The notes below the pieces were generated by a model. It worked only from the letters and a program-made list of their open reading frames with translations, had not been told where the DNA came from and made no database searches. From NCBI RefSeq assembly GCF_034263275.1, contig NZ_CP139559.1, positions 6,076,001-6,140,000 of the forward strand: a stretch of DNA of 64,000 nt, in the 5' to 3' direction. This stretch comes from Mucilaginibacter sp. cycad4. Lineage in GTDB: Bacteria; Bacteroidota; Bacteroidia; Sphingobacteriales; Sphingobacteriaceae. Positions within the stretch are counted from its first letter, which is position 1. The number at the start of each line of letters is the position of its first letter. The position numbers and the translations under genes are program-made. This document shows, piece after piece, positions 23,997 to 32,712 of the stretch.

Positions 23997-25526
23997 ATGG
24001 CATCCATTAAACCATCTGTACCCAAAGGCACCCGCGATTTTTCACCGGCCGAAATGGTGAAACGCAATTATATTTTCGATACGATTAAATCCGTTTTCCG
24101 CAAATACGGCTATCAGCAGATAGAAACGCCGACTATGGAAAACGCATCAACCTTGACTGGTAAATATGGGGATGAGGGAGACAAACTTATCTTCAAAATC
24201 TTAGATAGTGGAGATTTTCTTGAAAAAACAAATACTTATAAGGCATTAATAAATCAAGAGCTCTTCAAAAGTTTAGAATCTCGAGATGATTTTAATTTTA
24301 TAGCAGAATTTTACAAAGAAAATCAGCCAGAAAAGTATACGGAAATCTGGAAAATCATAAATGAAACATGGAAAGAGGATGCAGTAAATTTAGTTAAATC
24401 TTTTTTAGTAACTAAACGTTTGGCACCCGAAATCTCCGAAAAAGCCCTCCGCTACGACCTAACCGTGCCATTTGCCCGTTATGTTGTTCAACACCAAAAC
24501 GAGATCACTTTTCCGTTCAAGCGTTTCCAGGTGCAGCCGGTTTGGCGTGCCGACAGGCCTCAGCGTGGCCGCTACCGTGAGTTTTACCAGTGCGACGCTG
24601 ACGTAGTTGGCTCTGATTCCCTGCTGAATGAGGCTGAATTTATTATGATCTATGACGAGGCTTTAACCTGGCTTGGCTTGAAAGATTTCAGCATTAAGAT
24701 CAATAATAGAAAAATACTATCGGGCATTGCACAAGTTATAGATAAATCTGATAATATTATTGATTTGACTGTAGCTATCGACAAGCTGGACAAGATCGGT
24801 CTTGATGGCGTGATCAAAGAACTGCTTGAAAAAGGGTTTACCGATGCGGACATCGACAAACTAAAACCTGTTATCCTGCTTGAGGGCAACAATACAGAAA
24901 AGCTTGCAAGCCTTCGCGAAGCGTTGGCTCAATCAGAAATCGGCTTAAAAGGCTGCGATGAAATAGAAATCGTTTTCGGCTATATAGAACGTTGCCCGCT
25001 GCAAACCGCAAAGTTGGAACTGGACATTACGCTTGCCCGCGGATTGAACTACTACACCGGCGCCATCTTCGAGGTGAAAACCAACGAAGTAAATATGGGC
25101 AGCATCGGCGGCGGCGGCAGGTACGACGACCTTACCGGCATGTTTGGATTAAAAGGCCTTACCGGCGCAGGCATCTCCTTCGGGGCCGACAGGATCTACG
25201 ATGTACTGGAAGAGCTAAACCTTTTCCCGGCCGGCAGCAACCAAACCACACAGGTACTTATATGCAATTTCGATAAAGAAGGCGAACTTTATAGTTTACC
25301 TCTATTACAGCAGCTCCGTCGCAACAATATCAACACCGAGCTTTATCCCGCGGGAGCTAAAATCAAAAAGCAGATGGAGTACGCCAACAACAAAAACATC
25401 CCTTATGTGGTGGTTATCGGCGGCGATGAAATGCAAACAGGCTTATTGACATTTAAAGATATGGCAAGCGGGGTACAGGAGAAATTAACGGCGGATGAGA
25501 TTGTAACGAAACTGAACCGGGATTAA
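23997..25526 (+). CDS. hisS: Histidyl-tRNA synthetase with an AT-rich insertion
   Basis: A 509-residue class II synthetase that charges tRNA-His. Motif 1 region is KGTRDFSPAEM..., motif 2 holds FQVQPVWRADRPQRGRYREFYQCD, and the histidine-binding loops ARGLNYYTGAIFEV and GSIGGGGRYDDL are intact (read as separate short blocks); an anticodon-binding domain ends the protein. Start set at ATG 23997 (MASIKPS), not the upstream TTG. Residues about 71-140 (nt 24207-24417) form a segment about 45-50 residues longer than I recall for relatives, with 28% G+C (50 of 180 bases counted at 24241-24420) against 48% in the line 24481-24540. It keeps the frame and core motifs. Confidence 0.95.
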   Translation: MASIKPSVPKGTRDFSPAEMVKRNYIFDTIKSVFRKYGYQQIETPTMENASTLTGKYGDEGDKLIFKILDSGDFLEKTNTYKALINQELFKSLESRDDFNFIAEFYKENQPEKYTEIWKIINETWKEDAVNLVKSFLVTKRLAPEISEKALRYDLTVPFARYVVQHQNEITFPFKRFQVQPVWRADRPQRGRYREFYQCDADVVGSDSLLNEAEFIMIYDEALTWLGLKDFSIKINNRKILSGIAQVIDKSDNIIDLTVAIDKLDKIGLDGVIKELLEKGFTDADIDKLKPVILLEGNNTEKLASLREALAQSEIGLKGCDEIEIVFGYIERCPLQTAKLELDITLARGLNYYTGAIFEVKTNEVNMGSIGGGGRYDDLTGMFGLKGLTGAGISFGADRIYDVLEELNLFPAGSNQTTQVLICNFDKEGELYSLPLLQQLRRNNINTELYPAGAKIKKQMEYANNKNIPYVVVIGGDEMQTGLLTFKDMASGVQEKLTADEIVTKLNRD

Positions 25527-25907
25527 ACGGATTTATGGGATTGGCAGGATTTGATTTGTACGCGTGTTATTTTCATTTCCTTTATGATTTAGATCGTGTT
25601 GGGTGATTAAATCCGGGGGACTGTGAAGTTGTGATCACAAAATTTGGCCTGCCAGTCTGAGCCTGCCGAAGACTCGGGCGCAGACGCCCTGCCCACAATG
25701 CTTCGACAGGCTACCCATGACAAGTTAAAAATTACGGTCATGTTGAACTTGTTTCAGCATCCCAATTGCTAAGCCGCTTGCTAATCAAGCCGTCTACCTT
25801 TCTTGTGAGGTGCCGAAACAAGTTCGGCATGACGACGGAGAGATGTCATGCTATCTTCACAGGCCGCCGGGTTTAATAACTCAGCACCCTTTTTATCTTT
25901 GTGTTTC
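25527..25907. other. Convergent intergenic region holding a composite repeat
   Basis: The gap between hisS (+) and the YihY gene (-) contains no credible gene. It carries two inverted-repeat pairs, described at 25660-25833, plus plain AT-rich sequence directly after hisS. Confidence 0.6.
25660..25833. repeat. Composite inverted-repeat element
   Basis: Outer pair AGCCTGCCGAAG (25660-25671) / CTTCGACAGGCT (25701-25712); second pair, 25 bp with a few mismatches, GTCATGTTGAACTTGTTTCA... (25737-25761) / ...TGAAACAAG-like GCCGAAACAAGTTCGGCATGAC (25809-25833, given here in part). I recall such units as abundant dispersed repeats in Sphingobacteriaceae genomes. Confidence 0.8.
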
Positions 25908-26906
25908 CTACCCCTTTCCCTCTCCTTCATCTTTTTTTAAGTGTCCTTCAAGCTGCGGGTTTTGGGGAGGAAGGGTTTTTACGCGGTGTTCGACTTCGGT
26001 TTGCTGGACATGAACGGCGTAATCTGCCGGTTCGATATGGCTGCCGCTGGCTTCTGCAAATACCTGGGTAAACTCGGCCCCGATGTACAATATGGCGGAT
26101 GTATAATAGATCCAAACCAATATCACAATAATAGAACCAGCAGCACCGTATGCCGAACCTTGTGCTGTGTATTGAATATAAAGGCTGATGAGGTACTGGC
26201 CTATCATAAACAAAATAGCTGTAAATACCGCGCCGCTGCGCACATCCCGCCATTTGATCTTAACATCGGGCAAAAACTTGAATATGATGCCAAACAAGGT
26301 AGTGATCACCACCAGGGTAATGCCCAGGTTTAGCACCTGGACAAATACTTTCGTAAAAGAATCGATACCGGGAAAAAAATGCTGGATCTGATCCTTCAGG
26401 GCACTTATGACCAGGTTGATAATGAGCGACGCCAACAATAGGAAGCCCAGGCTGATGATGAGTGAAAATGACACGAAGCGGTTTTTCAAAAGCTGGACCC
26501 AGCCGCTTTTGGGTTTGGCTTTAACCCTCCAGATTATGTTAAGCGAATCCTGGATCTCGATAAAAATACTGCTTGCACCCAATAAAAGCGTAACCACACC
26601 AATAACAACAGCTATACCCGATTTCCCGGATAGCGCAAGGTGCTTTAAGGCATCCTGAATTTGTGCTGCCGGTGTTTTGCCAACGTAACGAACAATTTCG
26701 GGGTACAACCGCTCAGTTGCGGCATCCTGTCCAAAAACCAGGCCGGCTACCGATATTACAATAATTAATAATGGGGCAATTGAAAAAACGGTGTAATAAG
26801 CCAGCGAGGCACTTAATTTTAAGCCATTATCTTTTGAAAAGCCCGTGAACGATGCCAGCAGCACCTTCCATAGTTGTTTAAAGTATGCTTTGCTTAAAAA
26901 CTTCAT
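25908..26906 (-). CDS. YihY/BrkB family inner-membrane protein (UPF0761)
   Basis: A 332-residue polytopic protein with about six membrane segments and the family opening SASLAYYTVFSIAPLLIIVI, plus the C-terminal SAYGAAGSIIVILVWIYYTS and YIGAEFTQVFAE blocks (quoted in part). The family was once thought to be RNase BN, now considered wrong; function is unknown, possibly transport or envelope-related. The C-terminus is a charged tail rich in Lys/Glu/Pro. ATG at 26906. It faces hisS and is separated from the dipeptidase gene by 114 bp. Confidence 0.92.
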   Translation of the reverse strand: MKFLSKAYFKQLWKVLLASFTGFSKDNGLKLSASLAYYTVFSIAPLLIIVISVAGLVFGQDAATERLYPEIVRYVGKTPAAQIQDALKHLALSGKSGIAVVIGVVTLLLGASSIFIEIQDSLNIIWRVKAKPKSGWVQLLKNRFVSFSLIISLGFLLLASLIINLVISALKDQIQHFFPGIDSFTKVFVQVLNLGITLVVITTLFGIIFKFLPDVKIKWRDVRSGAVFTAILFMIGQYLISLYIQYTAQGSAYGAAGSIIVILVWIYYTSAILYIGAEFTQVFAEASGSHIEPADYAVHVQQTEVEHRVKTLPPQNPQLEGHLKKDEGEGKG

Positions 26907-27020
26907 GCCTGTGTTTTTGTGGGTTAACGCCTGCTTATGTACGGTTAAGCAATATTAATGCCTTTTGTAAGGTTTTGTAATAAAAGTTGTAAGTTTTGAA
27001 GCGGCGGGCACAGGAAAAGC

Positions 27021-27704
27021 CTATAAACTTTGAACGGGAATATCCATCAACTCATACCCGGCCCAGCCTATAAAATCATAATGCCACCATTCGGTTGAGA
27101 GCACTTTGAAGCCGTATTTGGCCATTACTGTTTTCAGCAGTTCGCGGTTGGCAATTTGCTGCGGCGGTAAATTCATATAATTTGCACCGGCCTTGCGGCT
27201 AAAGCTATCAAAGCCGGTTGGCATATCCAGCTCTGTACCGCTTTTAAGATTGATGAGGGAGAGATCAATAGCACAGCCCCGGTTATGTTTTGACCCTTTG
27301 CGCGGGTCGGCTACAAAATTGGTATCAGGGGCCATTTCATAAAAATTAACAGTAACTGAATAGGGGCGGTAGGCATCGTAAATTTTAAGGCCAAGGCCCT
27401 GTCCTTTTAATTCGGCTTCAACCTGTTGAAGCGCTTTCACTACAGGCAGGCGCGCAAATGCTTTGCCTGTAGTGTACATGCGGCGGTGCATGAAATTGTT
27501 GCCGGTAGCATACCGCAGATCTAAGATGATCTCTGGAATATATTTCTTTATTTCAACCAGCTGTTTATCAGGGTTTGCTTTAACCTGTCGTTTATAGCGG
27601 TCAATACCATAAATTTTTGTACTGTCGATATATTTATAATGTTGAGCACTCGCGCGTAATGTCCCGGCGATAAATAGCAACAAGATCAAATACCGGTGAT
27701 TCAT
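27021..27704 (-). CDS. D-alanyl-D-alanine dipeptidase (VanX/DdpX family, M15D)
   Basis: A 227-residue periplasmic zinc dipeptidase with a signal peptide (cut after RASA). Zinc and catalytic motifs: KHNRGCAIDLSL (His and Asp ligands) and STEWWHYDF (catalytic Glu and the third ligand His). It should split D-Ala-D-Ala released in peptidoglycan turnover. It starts 9 bp after the alanine dehydrogenase stop on the same strand, so tsaE-ald-dipeptidase may be one operon channelling alanine for nutrition. No vanHA ligase genes are present, so glycopeptide resistance is not indicated. Confidence 0.92.
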   Translation of the reverse strand: MNHRYLILLLFIAGTLRASAQHYKYIDSTKIYGIDRYKRQVKANPDKQLVEIKKYIPEIILDLRYATGNNFMHRRMYTTGKAFARLPVVKALQQVEAELKGQGLGLKIYDAYRPYSVTVNFYEMAPDTNFVADPRKGSKHNRGCAIDLSLINLKSGTELDMPTGFDSFSRKAGANYMNLPPQQIANRELLKTVMAKYGFKVLSTEWWHYDFIGWAGYELMDIPVQSL

Positions 27705-27713
27705 ATTATCTGT

Positions 27714-28940
27714 TTATCTGTTCGATACGATCAGCAGGTCGAGGTCTTTGCAGGGAATAGAAAAGCGCTCGCCGATGTGTTTATTGGTAAGCTGCCCCTG
27801 GTAAATATAAACCGCATTACGAACGCCCGATTTTTGCCAGATGAGGTTTTTGATACCGCCCATATCGCCGATATCAAGCAGTATCGGTGCAAAAATGTTG
27901 GTGAGCGCATAAGTAGCCGTACGGGCTACACGTGATGCAATATTGGGCACACAATAATGAATTACATCATATTTGCGAAAAACCGGGTGGGTATGGTTGG
28001 TAACTTCGGATGTTTCAAAACAGCCGCCCTGATCAATGCTTACATCAATGATCACCGAGTCGCGTTTCATGCGGCTGACTGTAGCTTCAGAAATAATGCA
28101 GGGGCTGCGGCCATCTTCGGCACGAAGCGCACCTATGGCCACATCGCAGGTAGTGATGGCTTTTTCCAATACAATAGGCTGTACCACCGAAGTAAAAACC
28201 CGGTTGCCGATATTGTTTTGCAGGCGGCGGAGTTTGTATATCGATGGGTCAAATACCTTAACTTCGGCACCCAATGATATGGCAGTGCGTGCTGCGTATT
28301 CACCTACTGTGCCGGCGCCAAGAATTACGATTTCGGTTGGCGGAACGCCGGTTATACCGCCCAGCATCAGGCCTTTGCCTTCAAAAACATTGCTTAAATA
28401 TTCGGCTGCGATGAGTATGGAGGTAGCGCCCACAATTTCGCTCATGGCCCTTACCACTGTAAGGGTATTGCCCTCATCGCGCAGGTGCTCAAAGCTTAGC
28501 GCGGTGATCTTTTTGGCCATCAGCGCCTGGATGCTTTCGGCCTTGAGCGTAGCGATTTGCAGGGTGGAGATGAGGAGCTGCCCGGGCTTCATCAACTCAA
28601 TTTCATGAGTTGTGGGCGGGGCAATTTTGATAATGATATCGGCCTCGTAAACCTTTTTGGTATCATAAACTATCTGAGCCCCCTGTTCGCTGTAATCCTT
28701 ATCCGAAAAATTGGCGGCCTGCCCGGCATTACTCTCCAGTATTACCTCGTGCCCGTTATTAACCAGCAACGCTACCGACAGCGGGGTTAAGGGCACACGG
28801 TTTTCCTGGAAGGACACCTCTTTAGGAATGCCGATGTATAGCTTGTTCTTTTTGCTTTTTACCTCCAGCAACGACTCCTGGGGCTGCATCATTGCCTGCT
28901 TGGCAATATCCGAAAACCCGCTGTATATCCCTGAACTCAT
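27714..28940 (-). CDS. ald: Alanine dehydrogenase
   Basis: A 408-residue enzyme that interconverts L-alanine and pyruvate with NAD. Family blocks: IGIPKEVSFQENRVPLTP at the N-terminal domain, the Lys/His catalytic region around SFEHLRDEGNTLTVVRAMSE, a Rossmann motif VILGAGTVGEYAARTA and VIIDVSIDQGGCFETS near the C-terminus (blocks truncated). The start is ATG 28940 (MSSGIYSGFSD); an upstream in-frame extension overlaps tsaE and has no family match. The roughly 35-residue N-terminal extension before YIGIPKE is normal in Bacteroidota. It lies between tsaE and the dipeptidase, probably co-transcribed. Confidence 0.92.
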   Translation of the reverse strand: MSSGIYSGFSDIAKQAMMQPQESLLEVKSKKNKLYIGIPKEVSFQENRVPLTPLSVALLVNNGHEVILESNAGQAANFSDKDYSEQGAQIVYDTKKVYEADIIIKIAPPTTHEIELMKPGQLLISTLQIATLKAESIQALMAKKITALSFEHLRDEGNTLTVVRAMSEIVGATSILIAAEYLSNVFEGKGLMLGGITGVPPTEIVILGAGTVGEYAARTAISLGAEVKVFDPSIYKLRRLQNNIGNRVFTSVVQPIVLEKAITTCDVAIGALRAEDGRSPCIISEATVSRMKRDSVIIDVSIDQGGCFETSEVTNHTHPVFRKYDVIHYCVPNIASRVARTATYALTNIFAPILLDIGDMGGIKNLIWQKSGVRNAVYIYQGQLTNKHIGERFSIPCKDLDLLIVSNR

Positions 28941-28992
28941 GATGTGTTTTTTTAAGGCTGTTGAAGATAAGAAAAAACGATATATGATAAAA

Positions 28993-29409
28993 CTAAATAT
29001 TTTCGATGCTGATGCTGCGCGAGTTGCTGTCCAAAACCCGGATCCGGATGTTGGTGTAGCTGTTCGGGAGCAGGTCGGGAATTTTTTCGGGCCACTCAAT
29101 AAAGCAGTAGGCATCGCTGTAAAAATATTCCTCATAGCCCATATCCAATGCTTCTGTTTGATTTTTAAGGCGATAGAAATCAAAATGAAAAACCCTGCTG
29201 TCGCGGCCGGTGTATTCGTTCACGATAGAAAACGTTGGGCTGGTGGCCTGTTCCGTTACACCAAGCTCTTCGCATAAAGCTTTGATGAGCGTTGTTTTGC
29301 CGGCTCCCATTTCGCCATAAAAAAGAAAAATTTTATTCCCTGCCGAGTTAGCCAGGATGGCTTCGGCAGCCTGCGGTAATTGGGAAGTTGAATTTACAGA
29401 TAGTTGCAC
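28993..29409 (-). CDS. tsaE: tRNA threonylcarbamoyladenosine biosynthesis ATPase TsaE
   Basis: A 138-residue P-loop protein, normal for TsaE, with Walker A GEMGAGKTTL and the SPTFSIVNEY and FHFDFYRL blocks typical of the family, followed by CFIEWPEKI. It acts with TsaB and TsaD to place threonylcarbamoyl on A37 of ANN-decoding tRNAs. Only GTG at 29409 can serve as start: the next upstream in-frame codons run into TAA, and no ATG occurs before the P-loop. An inverted repeat begins 19 bp upstream. Probably first gene of the tsaE-ald-dipeptidase operon. Confidence 0.95.
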   Translation of the reverse strand: MQLSVNSTSQLPQAAEAILANSAGNKIFLFYGEMGAGKTTLIKALCEELGVTEQATSPTFSIVNEYTGRDSRVFHFDFYRLKNQTEALDMGYEEYFYSDAYCFIEWPEKIPDLLPNSYTNIRIRVLDSNSRSISIENI

Positions 29410-29427
29410 GTGTTTGACTCTCTTTTA

Positions 29428-29521
29428 CGTCATTGCGAGTAACGAAGCAATCCCAAACTATACAGGGCAGCTTTGCCTGGTTGCTCTGCTAATAGGGATT
29501 GCTTCGTTCCTCGCAATGACG
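29428..29521. repeat. Inverted repeat with 27-bp arms
   Basis: CGTCATTGCGAGTAACGAAG... (29428-29454) pairs with ...CTTCGTTCCTCGCAATGACG (29495-29521) with one or two mismatches. This sequence type is a widespread dispersed repeat in several bacterial groups. It lies immediately upstream of tsaE and downstream of the alpha/beta hydrolase gene start side. Confidence 0.9.
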
Positions 29522-29571
29522 TGTGTTTACATATATTAGTAAGGTTACCAAAAATACTCAAAATCCATAAA

Positions 29572-30549
29572 TTATAAATTAGCCGTCAAGGCTTTAAAAA
29601 AAGCCTCCTTAACCTCAATATGCGGGATATGCCCGCAGTTATCAAACTCGATAAGCTTGCAGCCGGGGATCTTCTTAGCCGTTTCGGGCCCTAATATTTT
29701 ATATTGGCCATGTTTGGCTTTTTCTTCGTCGGTAAGTAAGGCCTTGCCTACTATGGTTTTGTCCTCTTTGCCTATAAACAATACCGCAGGCACTTTAATG
29801 AGCCCGAACTCGTAACAAACGGGCTGCTCATAGATCATTTCAAAAGTAAGCGCGGCTACTTTAGCATAACGAGGGAAATCGGCGCTTTTACTTACGCCGG
29901 CGCCAATGGTAACTAAATAATCATATTCGGGTTTCCAGATGGTGAAGTAAGATGTTTGATAGTATTTCTTAACGCTTTCGTAGCTGGTTTTAAATTCGGT
30001 TTTATAATCGTCTTCGGCACTTGCATAGGGAACAAATGTGCGGTAATCTTCCGGACCGATCGGGTCTTCAAGCAGCAGTTTTTCAACTTTGTCCGGGTAC
30101 ATAAGCGTAAAGCGGGTAGCCAGCATCCCGCCCATGGAGTGGCCCATTAAAGTGATCTTATGAACCCCTAAACTATCCAGCAGGTTTTTGTTAAACCTTG
30201 CCAGTTGATGAAAGCTGTAATGGATAAATGCTTTTGACGATTTGCCAAAGCCTATTTGGTCTGGCACAATCACCCGGTAGCCTTTATCGGTTAACACCCG
30301 GATCACATCTGCCCAATAATAGCCGCCAAAGTTTTTACCGTGAAAAAGCATTACCGTTTTACCGTTTGGAGCAGCCGGTTTAACATCCATATAAGCCATG
30401 CGAAGATCCTGTCTCTCAACTTTTACAGGCATAAAATTTACCGGGTATGGGTATTTTACATTTTCGAGCGTGATGGAAAGCGTATCGGTTTGGGCATTTG
30501 CAGCAATACCTGTTGATGTCAGAAGGAGAAGTATCAGTATTTTACGCAT
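29572..30549 (-). CDS. Secreted alpha/beta hydrolase
   Basis: A 325-residue hydrolase with a signal peptide (cut after IAANA). Fold landmarks: MLFHGKNFGGYYW (oxyanion loop), VIVPDQIGFGKS, nucleophile elbow GHSMGG with its Ser, an acidic residue in FIGKEDKTIVGKAL and the catalytic His in FDNCGHIPHIE. It is probably periplasmic and hydrolyses an ester or similar bond; the substrate cannot be told. ATG at 30549. Gaps on both sides contain dispersed repeats, so it is likely transcribed alone. Confidence 0.9.
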   Translation of the reverse strand: MRKILILLLLTSTGIAANAQTDTLSITLENVKYPYPVNFMPVKVERQDLRMAYMDVKPAAPNGKTVMLFHGKNFGGYYWADVIRVLTDKGYRVIVPDQIGFGKSSKAFIHYSFHQLARFNKNLLDSLGVHKITLMGHSMGGMLATRFTLMYPDKVEKLLLEDPIGPEDYRTFVPYASAEDDYKTEFKTSYESVKKYYQTSYFTIWKPEYDYLVTIGAGVSKSADFPRYAKVAALTFEMIYEQPVCYEFGLIKVPAVLFIGKEDKTIVGKALLTDEEKAKHGQYKILGPETAKKIPGCKLIEFDNCGHIPHIEVKEAFFKALTANL

Positions 30550-30592
30550 ACAGAAAAATACAGAGGACAGAACTAAATGTTTGCACCCCGGT

Positions 30593-30605
30593 CCCCTAAA
30601 GGGGG
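30593..30605. repeat. C/G palindromic core repeat
   Basis: CCCCTAAAGGGGG, a copy of the core seen at 1306-1319, in the 140-bp gap between the alpha/beta hydrolase and DAO-oxidoreductase genes. Confidence 0.75.
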
Positions 30606-30690
30606 AGTTTGACCCGGTGAAAATATATTTCGCCCCGCTGGCGCAACTCTTGTGCAGAGCTGACTTGTGCCTTCTACTAAAAGTTGAGTT

Positions 30691-31833
30691 TTATGAACTA
30701 AGCATCAATTCAGCCACCTCTTCGCCCACCAAACTCCCCATAGCCACACCCATGCCATTACACCTCACAGCACAAAAAATCCCCGGCTGCACCTGTTTTA
30801 CTATCGGACTGATCTCTTGCCCGAAACCCATGATGCCGCTCCACCAGTAATCAATCTCTGCATTTTGACCGGGCAGCAACACCTCGTTGAGGTAGGTTAT
30901 CAGTTGCTGCTTCACAACATCTGTATGCCCAAAATCCCAGGTTTCTTCGGCTTTGTAATTGAGGTTGCGGCCGCCGCCAAACAGTATCCGGTCATCAATA
31001 TTACGGAAATAGTAATAACCCTGGTTAAAATGATAAGTGCCTTTAAGCTTTAAACCAGGAACAGGTTTGGTGACCATTACCTGCCCGCGGCCGGGTACTA
31101 CATCAAGCTCAGGGTATAGCTGACTTGCAAATGCATTAGTAGCCAAAATTACTTTGCCCGCTTTAAAAGCACCTTGCGACGTGCTTAGCCAGATGTGCTT
31201 ATCTTCCTGCTCAATAACGGAGATACTACAATTGTTAAGCACCAGTACGCCCAACTGATATACTTTATATAATAAAGCACGCATCATTTTACCGGTATGG
31301 ATCTGCCCTTCAAACGGGTTGTATATGATATGCTTCACTTTATTGAAGCCAAAACCTGCAATTTTTTCATCGGCTACTGAATAAATGTCAGCCTTGTTTA
31401 TGGCTTGCTGTATTAATTTATTGAGATGATCTATTTGTTCAATGCATTCACGCGCATGGCTTTCTTCATGATCCATAAACAGTTCATGGCCGCCGTATTG
31501 ATAATAATCGATGTTAGCGTCACCTAAATTTTCCCTTAGGCGCTGCAGTCCTTTCCACTTGTAAGCAACCAAACGCATGGCCTCTGTTTGAGATGAATGA
31601 TTTATTGCCTCAATTTGCTCCGAAACTGTACCAAAACACGCAAAACCAGCGTTTTTAGTACTGGCTCCTGATGGTAAAAAGCCGCGCTCCAACACTAAAA
31701 CTTTTAAGGTTGGTTGCTGTTTTTTTAACTGAAGGGCGGCGCTAAGGCCAATGAGTCCGCTGCCAATAATGATAACATCGGCGTTATCGGTAAAGGCTGT
31801 GCGTTCCCAGTATGAAAATGATGGCTCCAACAT
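30691..31833 (-). CDS. FAD-dependent oxidoreductase (DAO / glycine oxidase-like family)
   Basis: A 380-residue flavoprotein with the N-terminal FAD motif VIIGSGLIGLSAALQL, the second family block STKNAGFACFG and the C-terminal GIMGFGQEISPIVKQ... ending near NGMGVAMGSLVGEEVAELM (blocks shortened). It would oxidise an amino acid or other amine with oxygen or another acceptor. The ATG at 31833 is chosen; a TTG two codons earlier is possible. No signal peptide, so cytoplasmic. It is divergent from the zinc peptidase gene. Substrate unknown. Confidence 0.9.
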   Translation of the reverse strand: MLEPSFSYWERTAFTDNADVIIIGSGLIGLSAALQLKKQQPTLKVLVLERGFLPSGASTKNAGFACFGTVSEQIEAINHSSQTEAMRLVAYKWKGLQRLRENLGDANIDYYQYGGHELFMDHEESHARECIEQIDHLNKLIQQAINKADIYSVADEKIAGFGFNKVKHIIYNPFEGQIHTGKMMRALLYKVYQLGVLVLNNCSISVIEQEDKHIWLSTSQGAFKAGKVILATNAFASQLYPELDVVPGRGQVMVTKPVPGLKLKGTYHFNQGYYYFRNIDDRILFGGGRNLNYKAEETWDFGHTDVVKQQLITYLNEVLLPGQNAEIDYWWSGIMGFGQEISPIVKQVQPGIFCAVRCNGMGVAMGSLVGEEVAELMLSS

Positions 31834-31983
31834 GCTCAAAAATAGTTATTCGGGAAGCAAAAACTTTGAGGCGACCTGATGCTTTTAAACTTTTTGCTTA
31901 AAGCGGAATAGTTTTTGAACAAGCGCTGTAACGTTTGTAAGGTTTCAACCTACTTAGTTTTAACTTATATTTATCAATATCAT

Positions 31984-32712
31984 ATGAATCACATATCATT
32001 AATTATGGGATACATCGCGCCAAACTCGGCCTGGTTCCTGATGATTATTGTTGCCCTGGTAAGCTTTATTGTACAATGGCGGTTCAGGAGTAAATTTAAG
32101 CAGTATTCTGAAATTGGTTTAATGTCTGGTCTATCAGGCCAGGAAGTGGCCGTGAAGATGCTGCGTGCCCATGGCATATTTGATGTACAGGTAATTTGTG
32201 TAGAGGGGCAGCTTACCGATCATTACAATCCCGAAACAAAAACAGTTAACCTGAGCACCGATGTTTTTTACAGCCGGAGCATTGCCGCCGCCGCAGTTGC
32301 TGCACACGAATGCGGCCATGCTGTACAACACGCCGAAGCTTATGGCTGGCTCAGCTTTCGTTCGGCAATGGTACCCGCCATTAACGTAGCATCAACCATT
32401 ACCCAGTGGACGTTGTTTATCGGTATCATGCTGTTGTTTTTTTCAGGAAGCCCATATGTTTTGGCGATAGGTGTTGCGGCGCTGGCATTGGTGACATTTT
32501 TTAGCTTTATAACCCTACCGGTTGAGTTTGATGCAAGCCGCCGTGCATTGGCCTGGTTAAATAATAATTACAGCATTGTACAAACCAGCCAGGAGCAAGA
32601 ACAGGCTAAAGACGCCCTCTGGTGGGCTGCCATGACCTATGTAGTTGCCGCGCTGAGCGCATTGGCAACGCTGGTTTATTATGCTTCGTTTTTGTTTAAC
32701 AGGAGGAATTAA
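31984..32712 (+). CDS. Membrane zinc metallopeptidase (YugP-like, Zn_peptidase_2)
   Basis: A 242-residue integral membrane protein with an N-terminal helix, the zinc motif HECGHAVQHAEAY (HExxH plus a downstream acidic residue in the EFDAS block), and two or three C-terminal membrane helices. Family length is about 225-230, which suits a start at ATG 31984 or the ATG at 32005; a TTG at 31915 gives an extra segment without family match. The peptidase role is predicted from the motif; substrates are unknown. It stands alone, with a terminator at 32832. Confidence 0.9.
   Translation: MNHISLIMGYIAPNSAWFLMIIVALVSFIVQWRFRSKFKQYSEIGLMSGLSGQEVAVKMLRAHGIFDVQVICVEGQLTDHYNPETKTVNLSTDVFYSRSIAAAAVAAHECGHAVQHAEAYGWLSFRSAMVPAINVASTITQWTLFIGIMLLFFSGSPYVLAIGVAALALVTFFSFITLPVEFDASRRALAWLNNNYSIVQTSQEQEQAKDALWWAAMTYVVAALSALATLVYYASFLFNRRN

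Noticed and set aside
27021..27704. Vancomycin-resistance gene vanX
   Set aside because: Catalytic motifs match the family, but no vanH or vanA ligase or VanRS regulators are present; a housekeeping dipeptidase fits better.
28036..28608. 190-codon open frame antisense to ald
   Set aside because: The opposite strand encodes a clear alanine dehydrogenase; the antisense translation has no family features.
27714..29183. Extended alanine dehydrogenase overlapping tsaE
   Set aside because: The added 81 residues are an out-of-frame reading of tsaE; ATG 28940 gives the family N-terminus.
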